64,000 nt of DNA from Mycoplana azooxidifex (GCF_014196765.1 NZ_JACIEE010000002.1:372001-436000); one strand, 5' to 3'; positions 37,731 through 49,633 are shown, numbered from the stretch's first letter. Notes: generated by a model from the sequence alone, not told the origin. Program-made: numbers and translations.

Positions 37731-38585
37731 ATGTCCCTTTCCGCAATGAGCCCGTTCAAGCGCCTTCTGGGAGGCGTCGCCGTTGCTGCGCTTGCCGTCA
37801 CGCTCGCCGCATGCAGCGATGAGAAGAAGGAGACCGCCGCGGCTCCTGAGAACCAGGCGACCACCGAGAGCGCTGCGACGCAGCCCGCTCCGGCCGCCGG
37901 CGCCGATGTCGCTTCGACCCCCGCCGCCGCTCCGGCTGCGACCACCGAGACCGCCCAGACCGAGTCAGCCCAGACCGCGCCGTCGGCCGGGACGACCCAG
38001 TCCACCCCGGCAAGCGCGGAAGTTCCGCCCTCCGAGGGCGACGTCGACATGGCCAAGGTGCTGGAGCCCGGCCCGCTGCCGGAAATGGCAATCGGTGAAG
38101 CCAATGCGCCGGTGACGATCGTCGAATACATGTCGATGACCTGCCCGCACTGCGCCAAGTTCCACAACGAGACCTTCGACGCGATCAAGGCCAAGTATGT
38201 CGACAGCGGCCAGGTGCGCTTCATCCTGCGCGAGTTCCCCTTCGACCCGCGCGCGGCAGCCGCCTTCATGCTCGCCCGCTGCGCCCCGCCGGAGCAGTAT
38301 TTCCCGATGGTCTCCATGCTGTTCAAGCAGCAGGAACAGTGGGCTGCGGCGGAAAACGGCCGCGAAGCGCTGCTGCAAATGTCGAAGCTGGCCGGTTTTA
38401 CACAGCAGAGCTTCGAAGCCTGCTTGACGAACCAGAAACTTCTCGATGATGTGAACGCGGTCCGCGAGCGCGGCGCCAAGGAATTCGGCATCGCGGCCAC
38501 GCCGACCTTCATCGTCAACGGCCAGCGCTACTCCGGAGAAATGTCGGTTGCCGTCATGTCGGCCCTCATCGACAGCAAGCTTTGA
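37731..38585 (+). CDS. DsbA-family thiol-disulfide lipoprotein
   Basis: A 284-residue secreted thioredoxin-fold protein. The N-terminus has a lipoprotein signal (RLLGGVAVAALAVTLAACSD; lipobox LAAC), then a long low-complexity Ala/Pro/Thr/Glu linker (about residues 32-105), then a DsbA-like domain with active site Cys-Pro-His-Cys in MTCPHCAKFH (near residue 142) and the cis-Pro segment IAATPTFIVNG near residue 255. It probably oxidises or isomerises disulfides in periplasmic proteins, tethered to a membrane. The ATG at 37731 follows AGGAGAG. The next gene is smc, the usual neighbour in rhizobia. Confidence 0.9.
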   Translation: MSLSAMSPFKRLLGGVAVAALAVTLAACSDEKKETAAAPENQATTESAATQPAPAAGADVASTPAAAPAATTETAQTESAQTAPSAGTTQSTPASAEVPPSEGDVDMAKVLEPGPLPEMAIGEANAPVTIVEYMSMTCPHCAKFHNETFDAIKAKYVDSGQVRFILREFPFDPRAAAAFMLARCAPPEQYFPMVSMLFKQQEQWAAAENGREALLQMSKLAGFTQQSFEACLTNQKLLDDVNAVRERGAKEFGIAATPTFIVNGQRYSGEMSVAVMSALIDSKL

Positions 38586-38641
38586 TCCCGGCCGCGACGC
38601 GGGCGGCGGGGGATTTCGTGCGTCCATAGTGCCGCAAGTCA

Positions 38642-38759
38642 CTTCTCCCCCACGGGGAGAAGTGCCGGAGCGAAGCGAGGCGATGAGGGGGGCTTCACGG
38701 TCCGCGGCTTCCCCCTCATCCGGCCCTTCGGGCCATCTTCTCCCCGTCGGGGAGAAGAG
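38642..38759. repeat. RIME-like palindromic intergenic element, copy 2
   Basis: Inverted relative to copy 1 at 5481-5605. Starts with CTTCTCCCCCACGGGGAGAAG, has the CGAGGCGATGAGGGG segment in the middle, then CATCCGGCCCTTCGGGCC and ends CTTCTCCCCGTCGGGGAGAAG. It sits in the 186 bases between the DsbA-like gene and smc, leaving only 12 bases to the smc start codon. Confidence 0.75.
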
Positions 38760-38771
38760 GGGCCGAAACCG

Positions 38772-41700
38772 ATGAAATTCACCAAGCTCCGCCTGCAGGG
38801 CTTCAAGAGCTTCGTCGAGCCGACCGAATTCGTCATCGAGCGAGGATTGACCGGCGTCGTCGGGCCGAACGGCTGCGGCAAGTCGAACCTTGTCGAGGCG
38901 CTGCGCTGGGTGATGGGGGAGAACTCCTACAAGAACATGCGCGCGTCGGGCATGGACGACGTGATCTTCTCCGGCTCCGGCAATCGCCCGGCGCGCAACA
39001 CCGCCGAGGTCGGCCTTTACCTCGAAAACTTCGACCGCACCGCGCCCGCCGCTTTCAACGATGCCGACGAGATCCAGGTCTCCCGCCGCATTGAGCGCGA
39101 GCAGGGCTCGGTCTACCGCATCAACGGCAAGGAGGCGCGCGCCAAGGACGTGCAGCTTCTCTTCGCCGACGCCTCCACCGGCGCGCGCTCGCCCTCCATG
39201 GTCGGGCAGGGGCGCATCGGCGAGTTGATCCAGGCCAAGCCCCAGGCCCGCCGGCAGTTGCTGGAAGAGGCCGCCGGCATTTCCGGCCTGCATTCACGCC
39301 GCCACGAGGCCGAGCTGCGCCTGCGCGCCGCCGAGACCAATCTGGAGCGTCTCGACGACGTCACCTCGCAGCTCGAAAGCCAGATCGACAGCCTCAAGCG
39401 CCAGTCGCGCCAGGCGAACCGCTTCAAGATGCTGTCGGCCGACATCCGCCGCCATGAGGCGATGCTTCTGCACATCCGCTGGGCGCAGGCCAAGGAGGCC
39501 GAAGGCGAGGCCGAAAGCCAGCTGAACCAGGCGACCTCGCTCGTGGCCGAGCGGGCGCAGGCGCAGATGGAGGCGGCCAAGGCGCAGGCGGTCGCAAGCC
39601 TGAAGCTGCCGGAACTGCGCGAGAACGAGGCGAAGCTCGCAGCCGCGCTCCAACGCCTGCAGATCGCTCGCGCGCAGCTGGAGGAGGACGCCGGTCGCCT
39701 GCTGCGCCGCCGCGACGAACTGGCCCGCAGGCTGGCGCAGCTTTCCGAGGACATCGCCCGCGAGGAGGCGATGGTCGCCGACAACGCACAGGCGCTGGAG
39801 CGGCTTGCCGAGGAAGAGCAGGAGATCGGCGACATCCTCGGCGAGGCCGACGACCGCGCCGCTGCCGCCCGGGAAGCGATGGACGAGGCGGCGGGGCGCC
39901 TGTCCGGAAGCGAGCAGGTGCTGGGCGAGGTCACCGCCGAGCGCGCCGAGGCACAGGCCGTCCGCAACCAGCTGGAAAAGACCATCCGCGACCTCGCGGA
40001 CCGTCAGGCGCGGCTCGCCCAGCAGTTTTCGAGCCTCGAAGCCGAGATTTCCGCCATCGACGAGCGCATTGCTGCCCTGCCGGATCCCGAACGCAAGCGC
40101 GAGGACGTGCAGTCGGCCGAGGCGGCGCTGGAAGAGGCCGGCGAGCGGCTGGCCGAGGCCGAGGAGGCGCTGGAGGAGGCGCGCGCGGCCGAGGTGGAGA
40201 CCCGCGGCCCGGTCGAGACCGCCCGCGGCCAGGTCAATGCGATCGAGACCGAGATGCGCACGATCCGCCGGATGCTGGAAGCGGGGGCCGCCGGCGGTTC
40301 GTTCTCGCCAGTCGTCGAGGACGTGCAGGTCGACAAGGGCTTCGAGACGGCACTCGGCGCCGCCCTCGGCGACGATCTGGATTCGCCCGCCGATACCGCC
40401 GCCGCAGCCCACTGGCGCCTTGTCGGCGACGGCGCGGCCGATGCGCCGCTGCCCGACGGAACAGTGCCGCTTCTCGCTCATGTCCGCGCGCCGGACGTGC
40501 TGACCCGCCGCCTGCGCCAGATCGGCGTCGTGGCGGACGAGGCGACGGCGCTCTCTCTGCTTGCGAGCCTCAAGCCCGGCCAGCGGCTGGTCACCCGCGA
40601 GGGGGCCGTGTTCCGCTGGGACGGGCACGTCGCCGGTGCCGATGCGCCAAGTGCTGCCGCCCTGCGGCTGGCGCAGAAGAACCGCCTGCGCGAACTGGAA
40701 GGCGAACTGGGCGAGGCGCGCGCAGCCCTTGCGACCGCCGAGGTGCGGCTCGCCAATGCCGGTGCCGCGATCCACGTTGCCGCCCAGGTCCAGCAGGACG
40801 GCCGCGAGGCGCAGCGGCTTGCAGTTCGCATGCTTGCCGAGGCGCGCGACGCCCTCGACGCCGCCGAGCGGGCGTCAGGCGAACTGATCCGCCGCCGCGC
40901 CGTGCTCGGCGAGACGAGGGCGCAGCTCGAAGCCCAGTTGGAGGAGGCAGGCGATCAGCTTGAGGAAGCGCGCGCAGCCCTCGAGGATGCGCCCGACATC
41001 GCCGCGCTCGATCTTCGTCTCTCCCAGCAGGCAGCGGCCGTCGCCTCCGATCGCGCCGCCCTTGCCGAGGCGCGCGCCTTCCACGACGGGCTTGCCCGCG
41101 AGATGGCCGAGCGGCAGCGCCGGCTGGCGGCGATCGCAAACGAACGCGAGACCTGGCGCAGCCGCGCCGCCAATGCCGAGCGCCATATCGCCTCGCTGCG
41201 CGAGCGCGAGGACGAGGCGCAGGACGAGGCGGAGCGCATCGCCGAGGCGCCGGAAGAGATCGAGGACCGGCGCCGCGCGCTGATGAGCGAGCTTGCCCGC
41301 GCCGAGGAGGCCCGCCGGCATGCCGCCGACCGGCTGCAGGAAGCCGAGAACGGCCAGCGCGAGGCCGACCGCCTGGCGGTGACGGCGCTTTCGCAGCTGG
41401 CCGAATGCCGCGAGCAGCGGGGCCGCACGGAGGAGCGCCTGGTGTCCGCGCGCGAGCGCCGTCTCGACGGTGAAGCTCGCATCCGCGCGGCGCTGCATTG
41501 TGCGCCGCACGAGGCACTGAAGCTCGCCGAGCATCCCGCCGACCGGCCGCTGCCCGATCCGCGCGACACCGAGCTGGAGCTCGACCGCCTGAAGGTCGAG
41601 CGCGAGCGGCTGGGGGCGGTGAACCTGCGCGCGGAAGAGGAGCAGAAGGAGCTGTCGGAGAAGCTGCAGGCGATCGTCACCGAGCGCGAGGACATCGTCG

Positions 41701-42236
41701 AGGCGATCCGCAAGCTGCGTTCGGCGATTCAGAGCCTGAACCGCGAGGGCCGCGAGCGTCTGCTGGCCGCCTTCGACGTGGTCAACGCCCAGTTCCAGCG
41801 GCTCTTCACCCATCTTTTCGGCGGGGGGACTGCGGAGCTGCAGCTGATCGAGAGCGAGGACCCGCTCGACGCCGGGCTCGAAATCTTGGCCCGGCCGCCG
41901 GGCAAGAAGCCGCAGACGATGACGCTGCTCTCCGGCGGCGAGCAGGCGCTGACGGCGATGGCGCTGATCTTCGCCGTCTTCCTCACCAATCCGGCGCCGA
42001 TCTGCGTGCTGGACGAAGTGGACGCGCCGCTCGACGACCACAATGTCGAGCGCTACTGCAACCTGATGGACGAGATGGCGGCCTCGACGGAGACCCGCTT
42101 CGTCATCATCACCCACAACCCCATCACCATGGCCCGCATGAACCGCCTGTTCGGCGTCACCATGGCCGAACAGGGCGTCTCCCAGCTCGTCTCCGTGGAC
42201 CTGCAGACGGCCGAGCAACTGCGGGAGGCGGTGTGA
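38772..42236 (+). CDS. smc: Chromosome segregation ATPase SMC
   Basis: Structural maintenance of chromosomes protein of 1154 residues. The N-terminal head carries Walker A GPNGCGKSNLVEALRW (near residue 31) and the C-terminal head the ABC signature LLSGGEQALTAMALIFAVF and Walker B PICVLDEVDAPLDD (about residues 1060-1085). Between them are two long coiled-coil arms and a hinge around residues 500-620 (DLDSPADTAAAAHWRL region). It binds the ScpAB kleisin partners, which are not in this window, and compacts and disentangles the chromosome. It is intact. A RIME-like element ends 12 bases before the start, so its promoter must be further up, perhaps before the DsbA-like gene. Confidence 0.97.
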   Translation: MKFTKLRLQGFKSFVEPTEFVIERGLTGVVGPNGCGKSNLVEALRWVMGENSYKNMRASGMDDVIFSGSGNRPARNTAEVGLYLENFDRTAPAAFNDADEIQVSRRIEREQGSVYRINGKEARAKDVQLLFADASTGARSPSMVGQGRIGELIQAKPQARRQLLEEAAGISGLHSRRHEAELRLRAAETNLERLDDVTSQLESQIDSLKRQSRQANRFKMLSADIRRHEAMLLHIRWAQAKEAEGEAESQLNQATSLVAERAQAQMEAAKAQAVASLKLPELRENEAKLAAALQRLQIARAQLEEDAGRLLRRRDELARRLAQLSEDIAREEAMVADNAQALERLAEEEQEIGDILGEADDRAAAAREAMDEAAGRLSGSEQVLGEVTAERAEAQAVRNQLEKTIRDLADRQARLAQQFSSLEAEISAIDERIAALPDPERKREDVQSAEAALEEAGERLAEAEEALEEARAAEVETRGPVETARGQVNAIETEMRTIRRMLEAGAAGGSFSPVVEDVQVDKGFETALGAALGDDLDSPADTAAAAHWRLVGDGAADAPLPDGTVPLLAHVRAPDVLTRRLRQIGVVADEATALSLLASLKPGQRLVTREGAVFRWDGHVAGADAPSAAALRLAQKNRLRELEGELGEARAALATAEVRLANAGAAIHVAAQVQQDGREAQRLAVRMLAEARDALDAAERASGELIRRRAVLGETRAQLEAQLEEAGDQLEEARAALEDAPDIAALDLRLSQQAAAVASDRAALAEARAFHDGLAREMAERQRRLAAIANERETWRSRAANAERHIASLREREDEAQDEAERIAEAPEEIEDRRRALMSELARAEEARRHAADRLQEAENGQREADRLAVTALSQLAECREQRGRTEERLVSARERRLDGEARIRAALHCAPHEALKLAEHPADRPLPDPRDTELELDRLKVERERLGAVNLRAEEEQKELSEKLQAIVTEREDIVEAIRKLRSAIQSLNREGRERLLAAFDVVNAQFQRLFTHLFGGGTAELQLIESEDPLDAGLEILARPPGKKPQTMTLLSGGEQALTAMALIFAVFLTNPAPICVLDEVDAPLDDHNVERYCNLMDEMAASTETRFVIITHNPITMARMNRLFGVTMAEQGVSQLVSVDLQTAEQLREAV

Positions 42237-42264
42237 GGAGAGGCGCGCGGTAGCTTGCGCGTTG

Positions 42265-42573
42265 TCAGGACTCTTCCCCGTGGCCGCCAAGCAGCGTGTC
42301 AATGTCGCGAGATCCGTGCAGGACGCGCTCGATGCGCACGTCGTCACTCGAAGTGACGCTGTAGAAGATCACGTATCGATGAAACGGGATCGACCGAAGT
42401 CCTTCCCAGAGCTCCGGCCGCCGGGCGCCGCCGCGCGGTGCATCGGAAATCTTCGCCAGACGGAGCCTCAGTTCTGAAATGAAACGAAGAGCTGCCCGTG
42501 GGTTCCTGGCATGGATGTAGTCGCCGATCTCCTCGATGTCCCACGCGGCTTCCGCGGACAGGACGACTGGCAT
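42265..42573 (-). CDS. parE: ParE/RelE-family toxin
   Basis: A 102-residue toxin of the RelE/ParE superfamily: MPVVLSAEAAWDIEEIGDYIHARNPRAALRFISELRLRLAKISDAP...ELWEGLRSIPFHRYVIFYSVTSSDDVRIERVLHGSRDI. The ordering alpha-beta and the closing beta strand V-R-I-E-R-V-L-H-G-S-R-D are typical of ParE, which poisons DNA gyrase. Its start codon overlaps the ParD stop (TGATG), the usual toxin-antitoxin coupling. Both genes are intact, so the pair is probably functional. Located just after smc and convergent with it. Confidence 0.88.
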   Translation of the reverse strand: MPVVLSAEAAWDIEEIGDYIHARNPRAALRFISELRLRLAKISDAPRGGARRPELWEGLRSIPFHRYVIFYSVTSSDDVRIERVLHGSRDIDTLLGGHGEES

Positions 42574-42830
42574 CAACCGCGCCCCTGGCCGCGATATTTT
42601 TCCTGCAGGCGGTCGAGGACGTCTTCTGCCGATATGCCCGGCCCGCTTTCGATGCCCTTGCGAATTTCCTCGCGCAGCGCGATCAGCTTCGCCTCTCGCT
42701 GCTCCTCGCGCTCTTCCAGCAGACGCAAGCTGTCGCGAACGACCTCACTCGCGCTCGTATAACGACCGCTTTCGACAAGTGCGCGCACCATGGACTCGTA
42801 GTGTGAGCCGATGTTGTAGCTCGACGGCAT
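42573..42830 (-). CDS. parD: ParD-family antitoxin
   Basis: An 85-residue type II antitoxin with an N-terminal ribbon-helix-helix DNA-binding fold (YNIGSHYESMVRALVESGRYTSASEVVRDSLRLLEERE) and an acidic-basic C-terminal tail that binds the toxin. It should also autorepress the operon. The start at 42830 gives MPSSYNIG; the frame is open upstream without conserved sequence. Coupled to the ParE gene by overlapping stop and start. Confidence 0.88.
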   Translation of the reverse strand: MPSSYNIGSHYESMVRALVESGRYTSASEVVRDSLRLLEEREEQREAKLIALREEIRKGIESGPGISAEDVLDRLQEKYRGQGRG

Positions 42831-43005
42831 GACCACCAATCTCCGTTTATCCAAAATTATCAAAAACCGATACAATCGGCAATTGGATCTTCGGCGAGCT
42901 GCCAGAACTTCCGTCCGGCCTTTTTTGACACCTGAGCGGAACCAAAATCCGCCTGTCGCATTCTCTTCGCGCCAGCCGTTCTGGCCGAACTCGAAGGGGA
43001 TATGA

Positions 43006-43152
43006 ATGAACCGCAACGCTCTCTACATGATCATCGGCGCGCTTGTCGTCGTCGTCGCCGGCTTTTCCTACTATGCCTACCAGGAGGAAAAGAAGCCGGA
43101 AGGGGTCGAGATCCAGATCGGCAAGGACGGCGTGTCGGTCCAGGAGAACTGA
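43006..43152 (+). CDS. Small single-span membrane protein, 48 aa
   Basis: A 48-residue protein: MNRNALYMIIGALVVVVAGFSYYAY forms one membrane helix, followed by a short charged tail QEEKKPEGVEIQIGKDGVSVQEN. It has an AAGGGGAT-type ribosome-binding site and is preferred over a longer out-of-frame reading from the ATG at 43002. Small proteins of this pattern are conserved in rhizobia next to ppdK as far as remembered. Function unknown; it is likely to be an inner-membrane protein with the tail in the periplasm or cytosol. Confidence 0.65.
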   Translation: MNRNALYMIIGALVVVVAGFSYYAYQEEKKPEGVEIQIGKDGVSVQEN

Positions 43153-43344
43153 CGGGAACGCGGGTGCCGCGGCCGGCCCTGGCCTGTGGCCGCGCGGTGG
43201 CCGGCCGTCTGCCCGATCCGCCCCCGGCTTCGACCTTCGTCGGGTAATGGTGCAGCGCAGCATTTTCTGCCTTCCGCTCCGTTCCCAATCCGTGCCATAT
43301 GCTGTAAATCTGTCACAATAGACTGTTTCGGGTGGAGAACAGCA

Positions 43345-46017
<2,673 letters not shown>

Positions 46018-46044
46018 TGACGATCACGGGCTAAGAAGCTGACC

Positions 46045-46305
46045 CTACCAGCCGGGCCCGTACCAGCGACGATAGGGCCCGGGGCCTGACCAGCCGGCAT
46101 CGCCATAGAGGAAGGCGCGGCGGTCGGCGTCGCGATTGAGGTCGATGCGCTGGAGACAGGTGGCAAAGGCACTGGTGCCGCGCCTGAAGCCGTAGTCGAG
46201 GCATTGCCGCTCGTCGGCCGCGCGCCGCTGCTCGGGGGTTATCGTCTGGCAGCCCGCAAGCAATCCGGCAGCCGCAGCCATCGAAACAAGGATGGGCGCA
46301 CGCAT
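46045..46305 (-). CDS. Small secreted lipoprotein, 86 aa
   Basis: An 86-residue protein with a lipoprotein signal peptide (MRAPILVSMAAAAGLLAGCQT; lipobox LLAGC) and a short mature part with two cysteines (RQCLDYGFRRGTSAFATCLQRIDLNRDADRRAF), a pattern of conserved rhizobial lipoproteins of unknown function. A GGAGG site lies 8 bases before the ATG at 46305, so this start is preferred over the ATG four codons upstream. It is convergent with ppdK. Confidence 0.75.
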   Translation of the reverse strand: MRAPILVSMAAAAGLLAGCQTITPEQRRAADERQCLDYGFRRGTSAFATCLQRIDLNRDADRRAFLYGDAGWSGPGPYRRWYGPGW

Positions 46306-46390
46306 TCGGACCTCCATGGCGGCGGATGACCGCCCTCGTCATGAAGGAGATATAGGGGCCGCGAAGGCGGCTGCAAGGTTGTGCCGTGTG

Positions 46391-46813
46391 CTACTGCAAC
46401 GATCGCCGCATGCGTTCCAGCACACCCACGAAGGAATAGGCGAAGTTCTTCAGGTCGCTGGTTTGCTCGCCCGGATCCTCGACCCGGATCGCGCTGCCGT
46501 CGAGAAGGGCGAAGACGATCTTCTGTCCTTTGCCGTTCGCCTCGGGAATGCGAAGGGCGGCGATGCGCTGGCAGTCTTCCGCAAGTCCGGAAGCCGGCAG
46601 GTCGAACAAAAACTCGCCACCGAGCGTGCCCGCTGCGCGATGGACCGCTTCGGAGAAGCCGCCCTCTTCCACTGCGAAACCATCGAGCGAGAGCTCCAGT
46701 TCCACCAGTTCGAGGGCCGGGATCGGCTCGCCGGCCGGCGCATTGGCCGGATCGTCAGATGGTGGCGGCAGTGCCAGGGGCTGCGCCTGAACGGTCGTCG
46801 GTGTCTGCAACAT
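46391..46813 (-). CDS. Conserved hypothetical protein, 140 aa
   Basis: A 140-residue soluble protein, acidic, with a Pro/Ala-rich N-terminus (MLQTPTTVQAQPLALPPPSDDPANAPAGEP) and a predicted alpha/beta core (LELVELELSLDGFAVEEGGFSEAVHRAAGTLGGEFLFDLP; IVFALLDGSAIRVEDPGEQT; FAYSFVGVLERMRRSL). The start follows GGAGAGG. Not recognised; codon use and conservation of the core suggest a real gene. It is followed on the same strand by the small lipoprotein gene. Confidence 0.65.
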   Translation of the reverse strand: MLQTPTTVQAQPLALPPPSDDPANAPAGEPIPALELVELELSLDGFAVEEGGFSEAVHRAAGTLGGEFLFDLPASGLAEDCQRIAALRIPEANGKGQKIVFALLDGSAIRVEDPGEQTSDLKNFAYSFVGVLERMRRSLQ

Positions 46814-47173
46814 CGGTAAACCTCTCCCTATTGCTTGCCCGTTTGATCTGTCCCCAGGAAAAAATCGTTAAGGAGCGTGTCATTTTTGCGGCACACAAGC
46901 ACAAACGGGACCTGTGCGTCATGTTCCACTTATGGGTGCAGCGGCCGCATTGACGAAACGAGACCATCCCTGCCATCAATATCCGCGGCAATACTGCGCC
47001 GGACGCCGGTTCGACCCGGCCGGCCGTAAGCAGAACGTCGATGGAGCCGAAAGGTTCCTTGCAGATATTCGGGATTTGAGGATGCGTGCGGTGCGCGTAT
47101 CCTCAGCAGGAAATCATGAGCGCGAAACCGGCCCCGCGGGACCGGCGCGAGACTGGCAGCGAGGATCGGCCCG
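46814..47173. other. Intergenic region before the DUF1499 gene
   Basis: About 360 bases; no gene with a plausible start and conserved product was found on either strand. It contains the promoters of the flanking divergent genes, but no clear -35/-10 pair was seen. Confidence 0.35.
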
Positions 47174-48082
47174 ATGGCAATGGCCATTCGATATGAGCGA
47201 CCCTATTCCCATTCCGCCCATTGGGCGCGGCGCCTTGCCTGGGTCGGGCTGGTCGTCTTCCTCGCCGCCGCCCTTTCCCATCGCTTCGGACCGCTGACGA
47301 CGCCGCATTTCCTGGTGCTGGCGGGAAGCGGCGCTGCCCTTTCGGCCTTAGCGGTGGTCCTTTCCGGCATCGGCTTCATCCGCCTCTGGCGGGTCGGCGC
47401 GCGCGGTGGCAGGGCGGCCTTCGTGGCCCTTCTTCTCGCAGCCCTGCCGCTCGGCGTCGCCGGCTATGCGGCCTATGCCTATTTCACCCGACCGATGATC
47501 TATGACGTGACGACGGATCCGTTCGCCTCGCCGCCATGGCTGAAGGTGCCCGTCGCCCATCAGGATTTTCTGGCGCGTCCGCCGGTGACGCTGCAGGACC
47601 GAGAGATCCAGGCGACGGCCTATCCCGAACTGACCGGGCGGCGCTACGAGGGCGCGCTCGATCGTGTGCTCGAGGGCGTGCGCAAGGTGGCAGACGAACA
47701 GGGCATCGTCTTTACCGGGGAGGCGGGGCTGGAGAACGTCATCTCCGATCTCGAGGACCTCGCCGTCAAGCCGGACGGGGACACGGGCGGCGAGAGCGCG
47801 ATCACCGTCGTCCCGGTCCCCTCCGCCCGGCCGCTGGAGGAGGGGTTCCTGCCGCGGATCGGCGGGCCGAGCGACGTGCTGCTGCAGGGCGAATGGCGTT
47901 CGCTGGTCTTCGGCTTCCGCTTCGACGTCTCCATCCGCCTGCGCGAGGAGGAGGAGACGGCACTGGTCGACATGCGCGTCGCCTCGCGCTACGGCCCGCA
48001 TGACCTCGGCCTCGGCGCTGCTTTCGCCGAGCGCTACCTGAAGGCGCTGGACGCCCAACTCCTGGGGATCGCGGGCAACTGA
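47174..48082 (+). CDS. DUF1499 family membrane protein
   Basis: A 302-residue protein with three N-terminal membrane helices (about residues 20-40, 48-70, 78-102) and a DUF1499 domain in the C-terminal part (IYDVTTDPFASPPWLKV...VTLQDREIQATAYPELTGRRYEGALDRVL...VASRYGPHDLGLGAAFAERYLKALD). The family is widespread and uncharacterised. The start is uncertain: ATG at 47174 or 47180. It is convergent with the metallo-beta-lactamase gene downstream. Confidence 0.8.
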   Translation: MAMAIRYERPYSHSAHWARRLAWVGLVVFLAAALSHRFGPLTTPHFLVLAGSGAALSALAVVLSGIGFIRLWRVGARGGRAAFVALLLAALPLGVAGYAAYAYFTRPMIYDVTTDPFASPPWLKVPVAHQDFLARPPVTLQDREIQATAYPELTGRRYEGALDRVLEGVRKVADEQGIVFTGEAGLENVISDLEDLAVKPDGDTGGESAITVVPVPSARPLEEGFLPRIGGPSDVLLQGEWRSLVFGFRFDVSIRLREEEETALVDMRVASRYGPHDLGLGAAFAERYLKALDAQLLGIAGN

Positions 48083-48106
48083 CGCTGCCGGTCACGGACG
48101 CGCCGC

Positions 48107-49045
48107 TCAGGCCGGCAGGTAGATCCCCATCAGCATCGGCGGGCCGTCGGTGACGACCTCGCCGCGCTCGACCAGATCCTCCAGATGCGCCAGCACCGAC
48201 AGCGCGGCCGCGCCATGCAGGCGCGGGTCGGTATCCTTGTAGATCACCCTGACCATGTCGGCGATCTGTCGGTCGCCCCTGCGGATGCGCTCCTTTACCG
48301 CATATTCGCGCATCTTGCGATGGATCCGCAGTCCCCGCAGGAACGAGGCCGGATCGGTCACCGGCCCGCCATGGCCGGGCAGATAGAGCCGGTCGTCGCG
48401 CTGCATCAGCGTCTCCAGCGACGCCATGTAGTCGGCCATGGATCCGTCCGGCGGCGCCACGATCGTCGTCGCCCAGGCCATCACGTGGTCGGCCGAAAAC
48501 AGGATGCCGGTACCGCCCAGCGAAAAGGCCGCATGGTTGGCGGTGTGTCCGGGGGTCAGGAGCGCCGTCAGCGACCAGCCGTCGCCCTCGACGCGTTCGC
48601 CGTGGGCAAGTGCAATGTCCGGCACGAACTCCATGTCGGAGCTCTCGGCAAAGGGATTGGTCTCGCCCGCGTGCAGCGGCCGTGCCGAGCGGTGCGGCCC
48701 TTCGGCGACGATCACGGCCCCCGTCTCCGCCTTCAGTCGCCGGGAGAGCGGCGAATGGTCGCGATGGGTGTGGCTGACGGCGATATGCGTCACCTCACGC
48801 CCCTTCAGCGCCGCCATCAGTGCCGCGAAATGCGCCTCGTCCTCCGGCCCGGGGTCGATTACCGCCACAGACCGGTCGCCGACGATATAGCTGTTGGTGC
48901 CGTGGAAGGTGAAGGGGCCGGGATTGTTGACGGTGATGCGCTGGACCTGCGCCGCCACCGGCACCGCCTCGCCATGCGCGGGCCGGAAGGCCAGGTCGAA
49001 GGCGGGGGCTGTTTCCTTGTCTGTATCCTTGTCTACGTCTGTCAC
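48107..49045 (-). CDS. MBL-fold metallo-hydrolase (LACTB2-like)
   Basis: A 312-residue metallo-beta-lactamase-fold hydrolase. The metal-binding motif is SHTHRDHS (near residue 95), with further ligands in LLTPGHTANHAAF, LFSADHVMAW and the C-terminal YLPGHGGPVTDPASFL. A C-terminal winged-helix region (LSVLAHLEDLVERGEV) is typical of the LACTB2/RNase-like branch, whose human member is an endoribonuclease; substrate here unknown. It starts with GTG in a repetitive DKDTDKET-encoding segment, so the exact start is uncertain. A GC-rich repetitive gap lies upstream. Confidence 0.88.
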   Translation of the reverse strand: MTDVDKDTDKETAPAFDLAFRPAHGEAVPVAAQVQRITVNNPGPFTFHGTNSYIVGDRSVAVIDPGPEDEAHFAALMAALKGREVTHIAVSHTHRDHSPLSRRLKAETGAVIVAEGPHRSARPLHAGETNPFAESSDMEFVPDIALAHGERVEGDGWSLTALLTPGHTANHAAFSLGGTGILFSADHVMAWATTIVAPPDGSMADYMASLETLMQRDDRLYLPGHGGPVTDPASFLRGLRIHRKMREYAVKERIRRGDRQIADMVRVIYKDTDPRLHGAAALSVLAHLEDLVERGEVVTDGPPMLMGIYLPA

Positions 49046-49244
49046 GTCTGTCTCATCCTCGCTGGCCGGTGCGCCGGGCCGTCCGCAGGCCCGTTCCGGC
49101 CCGGTTTCTCAACCCGCACCACGGGTCCGTTTTTCGGCCGGTTCCTGCTCGATCCGTCGGCCCGCGCCATTGGCCTGTTTCGCCGGTCCGAGTCGCTGGC
49201 CGTTTAATCTCTGGCCCGTTTACCGGCCCGCATCACTGGGCCAC

Positions 49245-49296
49245 CTCGCTGGCCCGTCTCGCTGGCCCGTCTCGCTGGCCCGTCTCGCCGGCCAAC
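49245..49296. repeat. 13-bp tandem repeat
   Basis: CTCGCTGGCCCGT is repeated three times without change (49245-49283), followed by a degenerate fourth copy. The whole gap 49050-49330 is full of related CTGGCCCGT and CACTGGCC words, so it looks like an expanded array that has partly decayed. It lies in non-coding DNA between the MBL-fold gene and the cupin gene. Confidence 0.75.
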
Positions 49297-49336
49297 CGCA
49301 CTGGCCAGAACTGCACTGGCCAACTGCATTGCCACG

Positions 49337-49633
49337 TCACTTGTATTCGATCTCGATGAAGCTCATCGGCCGGTCGCCACCGTTGACGACATTATGCGCC
49401 ACGCCCGCCTCGCGCCGGTAGACCGCGCCCGCCGCCTGCCGCACCCGCCGCTCGCCGCCGTCCTCCTCGATCAGGAAGTCGCAATCCGTCATCGGCACGA
49501 CCACATAGCCGAGCCCGTGCACGTGATGGCCGGTATCCGCGCCCGGCTCGAAGTCCCAGCGCGTCACGCGAACCATCTCGTCATCGAGAAGAAGCGTGGA
49601 GGTGGCCGGCGGACGGGCGCGGAACGGGCTCAT
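49337..49633 (-). CDS. Cupin domain protein
   Basis: A 98-residue single-domain cupin. The metal-binding motif GADTGHHVHGLGYVVVPMTDC (two His and a later residue) is near residue 33, and the second cupin motif REAGVAHNVVNGGD near residue 77. The start at 49633 (MSPFRARPPA) follows GGAG. Small cupins of this kind act as metal-dependent dioxygenases or isomerases; substrate unknown. Confidence 0.85.
   Translation of the reverse strand: MSPFRARPPATSTLLLDDEMVRVTRWDFEPGADTGHHVHGLGYVVVPMTDCDFLIEEDGGERRVRQAAGAVYRREAGVAHNVVNGGDRPMSFIEIEYK

Noticed and set aside
40875-42347. A 490-codon minus-strand open frame opposite the end of smc.
   Set aside because: Repetitive Leu/Arg/Gly/Asp composition arising from the coiled-coil coding sequence of smc; no start signal.
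49245-49296. A CRISPR array.
   Set aside because: The repeat is only 13 bp and tandem without spacers, and there are no cas genes.
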